From contig NZ_JAPENW010000001.1 in assembly GCF_026341855.1 (NCBI RefSeq), forward strand, positions 3,959,001 to 4,023,000: a stretch of 64,000 nt of DNA, read 5' to 3'. The notes beneath the pieces were generated by a model. The model had not been told where the DNA came from, made no database searches, and worked only from the letters and a program-made list of their open reading frames with translations. This DNA comes from Streptomyces sp. NBC_00568. GTDB lineage: Bacteria; Actinomycetota; Actinomycetes; Streptomycetales; Streptomycetaceae. This document shows, piece after piece, positions 42,741-50,559 of this stretch. How positions within the stretch are numbered: the stretch's first letter is position 1; each line of letters opens with the position of its first letter. Position numbers and translations under genes: made by a program.

Positions 42741-44330
42741 ATGACGCATGCATGGGTGAGACGGTCGGCGGCTCGGCGCGCGGAGGCGGTGGCCGTTCTC
42801 CTGCCCGTGCTCGTCATGCTCGTGATCGGGCTCTGGGGGCTCGACCGCGGCGGCATGTGGCGCGACGAGGCGGTGACCTTCCAGGTCGCCCGGCGCTCGG
42901 TGCCCCAGATCTGGCACCTGCTGCACTCCGTGGACGTCGTGCACGGCCTGTACTACCTCCTCATGCACGCGGTCCTCGCTCCGCACCCGGGCGAGGTCGC
43001 CCTGCGCCTGCCCTCCGTCTGCGGCGCCGCCGCGGCCGCCGGTTTCGTGGCAGCCCTCGGTGTCCGCCTGTGCCGCCCGCGCGTCGGCCTGTGGGCGGGG
43101 CTGCTGTACGCCGTCACGCCGATGACCAGCCACTTCGCCCAGGAGGGCCGCTCCTACGCGCTCGTCGCGGCCGGAGCGGCGGGGGCGACCCTGCTGCTGG
43201 TGCGGGCCGCCCGGTCCACCCGGCCGGGGCCGTGGTGCGCGTACGGAGCGACGGTCGCCGTCACCTGCCTGCTGCACGAACTGGCCCTGCTCCTGCTCCT
43301 CGCCCATGCCGGGACGCTGGTGCTCGCCCGCGTACCGGCGCGGGTGTGGCGGGCCTGGATCACGGCCGCCGCGGCCGTGGGCCTGGTGCTGCTGCCCCTC
43401 GTCCTGGTCTCCCAGGGCCAGTCCGCGCAGGTCGCCTGGCTGTCACGGCCGGGCCTCGGAAGCGTGAAGCGTCTGCTCGGGCTGTTCACCGGCCCGGCAC
43501 GGCTCGTGACAGTGCCGTACCTCGCCCTCGTCGTCCTCGCGCTCCGGCCGGCGCGCACCCGGCCCGGCACGTTCTCGCTCCAGGCCGTCGCCCTGCCCCT
43601 GGTGACCGTGCCGCCGGCGGTGCTGCTGGCGGTGTCGCGCTGGTGGCCGCTCTACGACGAGCGCTACGTCCTGTACGCCCTCGCCGGGGCCCCGCTGCTC
43701 GCGGCCGCCGGGGCCGAACGGCTCGCGGCGAGACTGCCGCGGCTGCTGCCCCACGCGGCCCTCAGCGGCGTCCTCGCCGTGACCCTCGTCTTCGCCGTCC
43801 AGCTCCCGCTGCTGCGCCGGGACCGCGTCCCCGACCGCCGTCCCGACAACCTGGCCGCCGTCTCCGTCGTCGCCCACCGCGAACTGCGTCCCGGCGACCC
43901 GGTGCTGTTCCTGCCGTCGATCGCGAGGCGCTCGGCCCTGGCGTACCCGAAGGCCTTCCGCGGGATCCGCGACATCGCGCTGAGTGTCCCGGCGCCCGCC
44001 TCCGGCACGCTGTACGGCAGGGAGGCGGACCCCGGTGAACTGCGCCGGAGGCTGGACCGGCTCGACCGTGTGTGGCTGGTCGCCGCACCCTTCGCGACGG
44101 CCCCGGCCTGGTACCCGGGCAGCGCGACCGAGCGCGCCAAACTCGCCGTGGTCGACGAGCAGTTCGTGCCCCGGGAAGAGGTCGTACGCAAGGGAGTGAC
44201 GCTGCGCCTCTATGTGCGCAGGCCTACATACACCCCGGTGATTCCGACAGCGCAGCCTCGTCCAGAGCGGCCGTCAGCCGGTCGAGCCGGGCCCGGAGCT
44301 CTCGGATCTCCTCCAGGTCCGCGCCGGTAG
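42741..44330 (+). CDS. polytopic GT-C glycosyltransferase (GT39/ArnT-like)
   Basis: 529 aa. An N-terminal helix leads to the first extracytoplasmic loop with the acidic signature GMWRDEAVTFQVARRS, then a second-loop HFAQEGRSYAL motif (AQEGRSY is characteristic of PMT/ArnT-type enzymes) and about ten helices. The soluble C-terminal part (about 400-500) contains YPKAFRGIRDIALS. It would transfer sugar from a polyprenyl-phosphate donor. The last 35 codons run into the convergent ohrR-like gene and are Pro/Arg-rich, so the true conserved protein probably ends near residue 495 and the tail is readthrough of the opposite gene. The promoter region is AT-rich. Confidence 0.9.
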   Translation: MTHAWVRRSAARRAEAVAVLLPVLVMLVIGLWGLDRGGMWRDEAVTFQVARRSVPQIWHLLHSVDVVHGLYYLLMHAVLAPHPGEVALRLPSVCGAAAAAGFVAALGVRLCRPRVGLWAGLLYAVTPMTSHFAQEGRSYALVAAGAAGATLLLVRAARSTRPGPWCAYGATVAVTCLLHELALLLLLAHAGTLVLARVPARVWRAWITAAAAVGLVLLPLVLVSQGQSAQVAWLSRPGLGSVKRLLGLFTGPARLVTVPYLALVVLALRPARTRPGTFSLQAVALPLVTVPPAVLLAVSRWWPLYDERYVLYALAGAPLLAAAGAERLAARLPRLLPHAALSGVLAVTLVFAVQLPLLRRDRVPDRRPDNLAAVSVVAHRELRPGDPVLFLPSIARRSALAYPKAFRGIRDIALSVPAPASGTLYGREADPGELRRRLDRLDRVWLVAAPFATAPAWYPGSATERAKLAVVDEQFVPREEVVRKGVTLRLYVRRPTYTPVIPTAQPRPERPSAGRAGPGALGSPPGPRR

Positions 44331-44721
44331 CGGCCGCGATCCGGCGCGGTACGGACAGCGCGCGCTCCCGGAGCGCGGTCCCCTCCTCGGTGAGCCGCAC
44401 CCGCACGGACCGCTCGTCCCGCGCGCTGCGCTCCCGCAGGACGAGCCCCGCCGCCTCCAGCCGCTTCAGCAGCGGCGACAGCGTCCCGGAGTCGAGCCGC
44501 AGATGCTCGCCGACCTTCTTCACGGGCAGCTCGCCGTGCTCCCACAGCACCAGCATCACCAGGTACTGCGGGTAGGTGAGCCCGAGGTCCTTGAGGAGCA
44601 CCCGGTAGACACCGCCGAAGGCGCGCGAGGCGGCGTTCAGCGAGAAGCAGATCTGCTCGTCGAGGCGGAGGAAGTCCCCGTCCGCGGGGGCGTGGGGGCT
44701 CGGGGCGGGTGTCGCGGTCAT
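44224..44721 (-). CDS. ohrR: MarR family regulator, OhrR-type
   Basis: 165 aa from ATG 44721. The peroxide-sensing Cys is in DEQICFSLNAASRAF (C25), the position of the reactive Cys of OhrR. Winged-helix segments YPQYLVMLVLWEHGELPVKK and SGTLSPLLKRLEAAGLVLR follow. OhrR represses ohr until organic hydroperoxides oxidise the Cys. It is divergent from ohr, with a near-perfect 26-bp palindrome between them. Its 3' end overlaps the convergent GT-C gene by 107 bp. Confidence 0.93.
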   Translation of the reverse strand: MTATPAPSPHAPADGDFLRLDEQICFSLNAASRAFGGVYRVLLKDLGLTYPQYLVMLVLWEHGELPVKKVGEHLRLDSGTLSPLLKRLEAAGLVLRERSARDERSVRVRLTEEGTALRERALSVPRRIAAATGADLEEIRELRARLDRLTAALDEAALSESPGCM

Positions 44722-44744
44722 GCCCCCAGAATAGCTCTTGTCGC

Positions 44745-44770
44745 CAATTAAGTTGTGCACAACTGAATTG
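44745..44770. promoter_or_regulatory. OhrR operator palindrome between ohrR and ohr
   Basis: A perfect 14-bp palindrome AGTTGTGCACAACT (44751-44764) sits inside a 26-bp near-palindrome that opens CAATTA and closes GAATTG; only one symmetric base pair mismatches. It is AT-rich, 24 bp from the ohrR start and 77 bp from the ohr start, and resembles known OhrR sites built from ACAATT/AATTGT-like arms. A partial repeat GAATTGTGTGC follows directly, possibly a second half-site. Confidence 0.8.
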
Positions 44771-44846
44771 TGTGCTCTAATTCTCGTCGCGGGTCGCCGG
44801 ACCGGTGGCCCCGCCAGGTTTTTTTGACTTGAGAGGGATGGTCCCC

Positions 44847-45260
44847 ATGGACGCGATCTACACCGCTGTCGCCACCGCCACCCACGGCCGCGAGGGCCGC
44901 GCCGTCAGCTCCGACGGCACGCTCGACCTCCAGCTGGGCATTCCGGTGGAGATGGGCGGCAACGGTCAGGGGACCAACCCCGAGCAGCTGTTCGCCGCCG
45001 GTTACGCCGCCTGTTTCGCGAGCGCCCTCGGCCTGGTCGGCCGCGCCGCGAAGGTCGACGTCACCCAGGCCGCCGTGACCGGCGAGGTCGGCATCGGCAA
45101 GCAGGGCGAGGGCTTCGGCCTGGCCGTCACGCTTCGCGTCGAGCTGCCCGACACCGTGGACGAGGCCACCGGCCGCAAGCTGGTCGAGCAGGCCCACCAG
45201 GTCTGCCCCTACTCCAACGCCACCCGCGGCAACATCCCCGTCGAGCTCGTCATCGAGTAG
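44847..45260 (+). CDS. ohr: organic hydroperoxide resistance protein Ohr
   Basis: 137 aa, standard OsmC/Ohr length. Catalytic Cys pair: C56 in AAGYAACFASAL and C120 in HQVCPYSNATRGN. N-terminal MDAIYTAVATATHGREGRA and the GTNPEQLFAAGY motif are diagnostic. It reduces organic hydroperoxides at the expense of lipoylated partners or thiols. ATG 44847 was chosen because GAGAGG lies nine bases upstream; an ATG at 44838 sits on top of that site. It is divergent from ohrR and overlaps the convergent membrane-protein gene end by 11 bp. Confidence 0.96.
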   Translation: MDAIYTAVATATHGREGRAVSSDGTLDLQLGIPVEMGGNGQGTNPEQLFAAGYAACFASALGLVGRAAKVDVTQAAVTGEVGIGKQGEGFGLAVTLRVELPDTVDEATGRKLVEQAHQVCPYSNATRGNIPVELVIE

Positions 45261-46932
45261 GACGCACCTTCGTACCGGCCGCCGTGCCCGTGCGGGGGGT
45301 GGGAGCGGGGCGGGTTCCGGTGCCCGCGCGGGGGCGGGCACCGGCGTCCGTGACCGGGCCGGCCCCCGTGCCGACCCGGGCCAGCACCTCCCCGGTCTCC
45401 CGGCTCCACGCCACCACCGTCGCCTCCTCGGGCACCTGCCGCCAGCGCGTCAGCAGCAGCCAGCGGACGTGGTACCGGCGGGCGACGGCGGTGCGCTCGG
45501 CCCGGGTCGAGGACGGGGAGAGGTAGGCGCGGACCGCCGCGAGCCGGCGCAGCCGCTCGCCCTCGTCGAGAGCGGGGTCGGGCCAGGCGGGCGCGGCCAG
45601 GTCCGGGCCGTACCCCGCGATCAGATGGACGGAGTAGTACCCGTCCGTGATGACCGCCTCGCCGGGCCGGATGTGCCGGGCCGCCCAGTCGTACGTCGGC
45701 CAGCGCGGCGGCTGGTCGAAGCCGACCGGCACCACCGCCCCGGCGTGCACCGTCAGGAAGCCGGTCAGGGCGCAGGCGGCCGCGGTCCCGCCCAGCAGCC
45801 GCCGCCCCGGTCCCCACGGCCGCGGCGCCGCCAGTTCCACCCCGAGCGCGAACTGCGGCGGCACCAGCGTGAGTCCGAGGATCCTGCCGTACGTGTAGTG
45901 CCCGCTCACCCAGCCGTACGCGACCACCGCGCACTCCAGCGCGAACATCAGCACCAGGGGATCGCGCCACCCGTGCCCCTCGCTCCGCCGGGCGCGCCGG
46001 GCCCGCAGCCAGAGCGCGGGCACCCCGGTCAGCGCCAGCCAGAAGTGCCCGGGCATCCCGTCGTACAGCCGCTCGTGCATGGCGTCCACGCTGCGGTCCC
46101 CGGTCAGCCCGAAGACGTCGAAGTACGGCCAGCAGGCCGCGACGAGGAGCGCCACCGCGCCCGTGAGCAGCCACCGGGCCGCCACGGCCGGACGCCATCC
46201 GCGCTGCCCGCCCGCCACGAACGCCACCGCCCCGAGCACCGCCGCGATCGACGTGATCGGGTGCACGAGCAGGATCAGCCCGTACAGGGCGCCGAGAGCC
46301 GCGTACCCCCACCAGCTCCTGAGGCCGCTCGGGCCCACGTACCGGACGGGGCCGCCGGTGCCGGCCGCGCGCGTGGCCGTGAACGCCCAGGCCCAGAAGG
46401 CCAGTCCGATGGCGAACGTCGAGGGGTAGCCGAGGTTGCCGGTCATCGACATCAGCCCGAGGTAGCCGCTCCACCAGGCCCGCTCGGTGCCCCACAGCAG
46501 CACCATCGCGAACAGGCAGAGGACCGGCGCCCAGGGGCGGGGCGACAGCACCCGCGCGAAGCGGCCGATGCCGGTCAGCAGCACCAGCAGGTTCACGGGG
46601 CCGGACAGCCGCACCACCGCCCAGCCGCCGAGACCGGTCAGCTGGGCGAAGGCGCCCTGCGCCACCGCGTACGGCGAGTAGTACGGGCTGCCCGCGCCCG
46701 GCAGATCCGCCATCGGGTGCAGCGGGTGGAGCAGGTTCGCCCGCAGGCGTTCGACGACCGCCGCGTGCTGTCCCGCGTCGCAGCACAGCGGGATCCGCCA
46801 GTAGGCGAGCGTCATCACCAGCCAGAACAGGGCGCCGAAGAGCTGGTACGGCGTCGGGCGCCAGGTGCCCCTGCCGCGCAGCGCGGTCGAGCCGCGGACG
46901 GCACCCCGCCGGGCGAGGACTTCGGCGCTCAT
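45250..46932 (-). CDS. polytopic membrane protein, GT-C-like
   Basis: 560 aa with about twelve hydrophobic helices. The first extracytoplasmic loop carries CCDAGQHAAVVERLRANLL, an Asp-containing motif in the place where GT-C transferases bind the lipid-phosphate donor, followed by SPYYSPYAVAQGAFA. A soluble C-terminal region (about 420-520) has AVITDGYYSVHLIAGYGPDL. The Pro/Gly/Thr-rich tail (RAGTGTRPAPTPRTG) is low complexity. I do not recognise a named family; 'mannosyltransferase-like membrane protein' is the closest description. It is the last gene of the minus-strand operon that starts at 55179. Confidence 0.85.
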   Translation of the reverse strand: MSAEVLARRGAVRGSTALRGRGTWRPTPYQLFGALFWLVMTLAYWRIPLCCDAGQHAAVVERLRANLLHPLHPMADLPGAGSPYYSPYAVAQGAFAQLTGLGGWAVVRLSGPVNLLVLLTGIGRFARVLSPRPWAPVLCLFAMVLLWGTERAWWSGYLGLMSMTGNLGYPSTFAIGLAFWAWAFTATRAAGTGGPVRYVGPSGLRSWWGYAALGALYGLILLVHPITSIAAVLGAVAFVAGGQRGWRPAVAARWLLTGAVALLVAACWPYFDVFGLTGDRSVDAMHERLYDGMPGHFWLALTGVPALWLRARRARRSEGHGWRDPLVLMFALECAVVAYGWVSGHYTYGRILGLTLVPPQFALGVELAAPRPWGPGRRLLGGTAAACALTGFLTVHAGAVVPVGFDQPPRWPTYDWAARHIRPGEAVITDGYYSVHLIAGYGPDLAAPAWPDPALDEGERLRRLAAVRAYLSPSSTRAERTAVARRYHVRWLLLTRWRQVPEEATVVAWSRETGEVLARVGTGAGPVTDAGARPRAGTGTRPAPTPRTGTAAGTKVRPTR

Positions 46933-47016
46933 CGGGCGGTGGGGGAGGCAGGGGTGGCGGTTTCCGGCATTTGCGGTATATGCCCGCCACGATCGATGCC
47001 CTAGCCCAAGATCACC

Positions 47017-48351
47017 TCATCGGGCGACCCCGGCATTCCTCCGCGACGGCCCCGGAACCGTGCCGGCCGGAGCCCGCCCGCCCGGCCGGACGACCTCGTC
47101 GAGGAGCAGCGGAAGGCCCACCACCGGGAGCAGCCACAGCAGCACGATCAGCCGGTCGCCCCAGATGTTGATGTCGGGGTGCCCGGCCTGGTTGAGCACC
47201 CCTGTGAAGGCCGCCGCCAGCAGGAACGGGGCGAACGCGCGATGCCGGCGCAGCGCCCCCCATCCGGCCGCCACCAGGGCCGTCAGGAACAGCGGCTCCC
47301 AGAACTGGCGGCGCAGCCACTCCACCCAGAAGGCCACCTCCAGATGGAGGAACTCCGACCACGGCCGGGCGCGGTCCGGGCGGGCGAAATGCCCCGTGAG
47401 CAGGTCCTGAAGACTCTCCGACTCGGACGGGTAGTGCAGCGCCTTCGCGAGCAGCACGGTGGCCACCGCTCCGCAGCCCGCCACCACCCCGAGCGTGCGC
47501 AGCGGCCCGTCCCACCGGCGCCCGCGCACCAGGAGCACCGCGCAGGCACCGGCCAGGCACAGCCCGAGGAAGAGCGACTGCGAGTGCTTCACCGTGAAGA
47601 GGACCGCCAGCGAGCCGCCGACCAGCCAGGCCCCGGCCCTCGCACGGCCCTCCAGCACCAGGGCGCAGCCCCACAGCGCGGCCAGGGTCACGGTCAGCAG
47701 CAGGCCCTCGGTCATCGGGCGCATCGCCGTCGTCCCGCACGGCAGGACGTAGAAGAGCGCCTGCCCGGCCAGGGCCGCGCCGGTGGAGGCGCGCAGGGTG
47801 CGCAGGACGAGGAAGACGAGGACGCCTCCGGCCACCGTGACGACGACGCTCGACGCCCACAGGCCCCAGGTCACCCCCAGCACGGTGACGAACGGCACCA
47901 GCAGGACCGGATACCCCGGCCGCACCTCGAAGATCCGCATGAAGCGGGGCGGCATGAACGGCACGGTGTGTCCCGCCGTCTGCCCCGCCCCGAGCCGCGC
48001 GGACACCCCTCGCCACTGCTGGCGCCGGCACTCCTCGATGACCCGCCGCGTCGGACTCGCCCGGTGGAAGCGCACCACGTCGACGGCCTGGTTGCGCCGT
48101 GCGATCGACGCCTTTCCCGCGCAGGCGTAGTCGATGGTCAGCGCGGCGGCCTCGTGCTTGCTCTCGCCGCGCAGACTCAGCGCGTACGAGAGGTAGTTCT
48201 TGGTGTCGGGGGTGTCCCGGCCGGTCAGGTTGGCGAGCTGCAGGACGGCGAAGACCGCGGCGATCAGGATCACCCCGGCGCGGGCGGAACGCGGTCGGCG
48301 CAGGGCCCGCGCCCAGGCCCGGGGGGAGCGCGCGGTCACGGGGGCGCTCAC
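47017..48351 (-). CDS. polytopic membrane protein, GT-C-like (unassigned)
   Basis: 444 aa from a GTG at 48351 that overlaps the upstream stop (GTGA). About ten hydrophobic helices are visible. Loop 1 has RDTPDTKNYLSYALSLRG with acidic residues placed as in GT-C enzymes, and a 100-residue extracytoplasmic segment includes several Arg/His-rich stretches and two Cys. C-terminal NIWGDRLIVLLWLLPVVG is conserved-looking. Tight coupling to the bifunctional transferase upstream suggests action on the same polymer. No family name is offered with confidence. Confidence 0.82.
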   Translation of the reverse strand: MSAPVTARSPRAWARALRRPRSARAGVILIAAVFAVLQLANLTGRDTPDTKNYLSYALSLRGESKHEAAALTIDYACAGKASIARRNQAVDVVRFHRASPTRRVIEECRRQQWRGVSARLGAGQTAGHTVPFMPPRFMRIFEVRPGYPVLLVPFVTVLGVTWGLWASSVVVTVAGGVLVFLVLRTLRASTGAALAGQALFYVLPCGTTAMRPMTEGLLLTVTLAALWGCALVLEGRARAGAWLVGGSLAVLFTVKHSQSLFLGLCLAGACAVLLVRGRRWDGPLRTLGVVAGCGAVATVLLAKALHYPSESESLQDLLTGHFARPDRARPWSEFLHLEVAFWVEWLRRQFWEPLFLTALVAAGWGALRRHRAFAPFLLAAAFTGVLNQAGHPDINIWGDRLIVLLWLLPVVGLPLLLDEVVRPGGRAPAGTVPGPSRRNAGVAR

Positions 48352-50558
48352 GAGGACGCGAGGACGTCGTGTCCCGCCTGCGCGGGCACCGGGGCGGCCG
48401 GGGCCGGCTCCTCGGCCCGCTCGCCGAGCATCAGCGTCCGCACCACCCGCTCGGCGGCCCGGCCGTCGTCGAACTCGCAGAACCGCGCCCGGAACCCGGC
48501 GCGCAGCCGCGCGGACTCACCGTCCCGCCAGCCTCCCGACGCGAACAGCCACGCCAACTCCCGCTGCGAGCCCGCCACATGGCCCGGCGCGTCGGCCGTG
48601 ATGTCGAAGTAGGCGCCCCGGCTCGCCGCGTACGCGCCCCAGTCGTCGGCGAGGAGCACGATCGGCCGGTCCAGGTTGGCGTAGTCGAACATGAGGGCCG
48701 AATAGTCGGTGAGCAGGGCGTCGGAGGCGAGCATCAGATCCTCGACGCGCGGCTCGTCCGTCGCGTCGACCACGACACCGCGCCGATGCAGTTCGGACAG
48801 GCCCATCCCGCGGGCCGGACCGTCGGCGAGCGACGGATGGAGCCGCACGACGACGGTGTGGTCCCCGCCGAGATCGTCCGCGAACCGGGCCAGGTCGAGA
48901 CGGTCGGCATGGCCGCCGCGGACATAGTCGCGGCGCGTCGGCGCGTACAGCACCACCCGGTTCCCGGCCGGGACGCCGAGGCGTGCGCGGACCGCCTCCC
49001 CGTCCTCGGGCCGGGCCCGTACGAGGGCGTCGTTGCGCGGGCTGCCGCTGCGCAGCGAGGTGAAGTGACAGGGGTAGGCGCGGTCCCAGACCAGCTCCGA
49101 GTGGCGGTTGGCGACCAGGCTGTAGTCCCAGCGGTCGGCGCGGCGCAGCATCTGCGGCACGTCGAGGCCGTGTCGCGCGCCCGGCTTGTGCAGCAGGTCC
49201 GCGGCCATGAACTTCAGCGGGGTGCCCTGATGGGTGTGGATGTGGACGCTGCCGGGGCGCTTGGCCAGGGAGCCGGGCCAGTTGACGTTGTTCACGAAGT
49301 ACGTCGCCCGCGCGGTGACCTGGCGGTAGCGCAGCGAGTCGAGCAGGACGTGCTCGGTCTCCGGCGGCAGCAGCGCCGCCTGCTCCTCGTCGCGCACCAC
49401 CCACACGCCACGGATGTGCGGGGCGAGTTCCCGCGCCGCGGCGTACACCGCCGCGGGATCGCCGAGTACCCCCTTGTGCGAGAACGCGGAGTACACGGCC
49501 AAGTTCGGGTCCAGCGAACGGTGTTCGTGGAGCGTGGACCAGCCGCGCCCGACGCGCGTGGCGGCCGCCCGGCGCACCTGCCGGCCGCGCCGGACGAGTT
49601 CCCGGCCCGCGCGGCCCGCCTGCCGCCGCATCCGGTAGCGCGTGAACCCGCCCTCCAGGACCCGCAGTTCGGAGGGCACCTGACCGCTTCGGTGCTTCCG
49701 GAAGAGCGCGGCCGTCAGCCGGAAGAACTCGGCCTTGTCCTCTTCGGGGAGCCGGTCGTTCTTGGAGAGGATGTCGAGGCAGTGCTCGCCCATCTTGTGG
49801 TGCAGATACGGGCGCCAGCCCGACAGCTCCGGGCGGGAGTCGACGAACGCGAAGACCCGCTCGTACTGGTCGTGGATGTCGAAGTGCTTGCGGCTGGTGG
49901 TGGACAGGATGTTGCCCTGGCGGCGCTGGCGGTAGGCCAGGCAGATCCGGTCCAGCGTCGCGATCCGCTCCGCGCTGAGCATCACCGGGAACGTCCAGGG
50001 CGTGTCCTCGTAGTACCCGGGCGGGAAGGCGAAGCCCTCCCGTTCGACGAACGCCCGGCGGTAGACCTTGTTCCACACCACCATCAGCAGGTCGAGGATC
50101 TCCGGGTGGTCGGCCGCCGAGAAGGTGTCGGCACCTGCCTCCGTGAGCACCCGCGCCAGGACGTTCCTGCGCGTGCCGCCCCACCAGTAGGTTCGCGCGT
50201 AGTCGAAGACCAGCACATCCGGGTCCGCCGTCTCGTCCAGCCGGTCGGCGACGGCGCGCAGCGCCCCGGGCGTGAGGGTGTCGTCGCTGTCCAGGAAGAA
50301 GAGGTAGTCCCCGGTGGCGAGCGGCATTCCGGCGTTGCGGGCGCGTCCGAGCCCCACGTTCTCCGGCAGGTGCAGCACCCGTACGCGCGGGTCGCGGGCC
50401 GCGTAGCCGTCGAGGATCGCGCCGCAGCCGTCCGGGGAGCAGTCGTCGACGGCGATGACCTCGACGTCCGTGTACGACTGCTCCAGGACCGAGTCGAGGC
50501 ACTCGCGCAGAAAGCCCTGCACCTTGAAGACGGGGACGATGATGCTGAAGCGGGGCAC
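48348..50558 (-). CDS. bifunctional GT2 / glycerophosphotransferase-type protein with altered catalytic motif
   Basis: 736 aa from a GTG at 50558 (AAGGAGC five bases upstream). The GT2 domain spans about 3-250 (FSIIVPVFKVQGFLRECLDS, FLDSDDTLTPGA, VVWNKVYRRAFV). The glycerophosphotransferase domain spans about 350-720 with NRHSELVWDRAYP, VLYAPTRRDY and LLTDYSALMFDYANLDRP. In the motif that reads QTQHGTPLK in both upstream paralogues this protein has HTHQGTPLK: the expected catalytic His is Gln (CAG at 49227-49229), with a His one position earlier. Activity of the second domain is therefore uncertain. There is one base between its start and the upstream stop, and it overlaps the downstream gene. 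Confidence 0.92.
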   Translation of the reverse strand: MPRFSIIVPVFKVQGFLRECLDSVLEQSYTDVEVIAVDDCSPDGCGAILDGYAARDPRVRVLHLPENVGLGRARNAGMPLATGDYLFFLDSDDTLTPGALRAVADRLDETADPDVLVFDYARTYWWGGTRRNVLARVLTEAGADTFSAADHPEILDLLMVVWNKVYRRAFVEREGFAFPPGYYEDTPWTFPVMLSAERIATLDRICLAYRQRRQGNILSTTSRKHFDIHDQYERVFAFVDSRPELSGWRPYLHHKMGEHCLDILSKNDRLPEEDKAEFFRLTAALFRKHRSGQVPSELRVLEGGFTRYRMRRQAGRAGRELVRRGRQVRRAAATRVGRGWSTLHEHRSLDPNLAVYSAFSHKGVLGDPAAVYAAARELAPHIRGVWVVRDEEQAALLPPETEHVLLDSLRYRQVTARATYFVNNVNWPGSLAKRPGSVHIHTHQGTPLKFMAADLLHKPGARHGLDVPQMLRRADRWDYSLVANRHSELVWDRAYPCHFTSLRSGSPRNDALVRARPEDGEAVRARLGVPAGNRVVLYAPTRRDYVRGGHADRLDLARFADDLGGDHTVVVRLHPSLADGPARGMGLSELHRRGVVVDATDEPRVEDLMLASDALLTDYSALMFDYANLDRPIVLLADDWGAYAASRGAYFDITADAPGHVAGSQRELAWLFASGGWRDGESARLRAGFRARFCEFDDGRAAERVVRTLMLGERAEEPAPAAPVPAQAGHDVLASS

Positions 50559-50559
50559 G

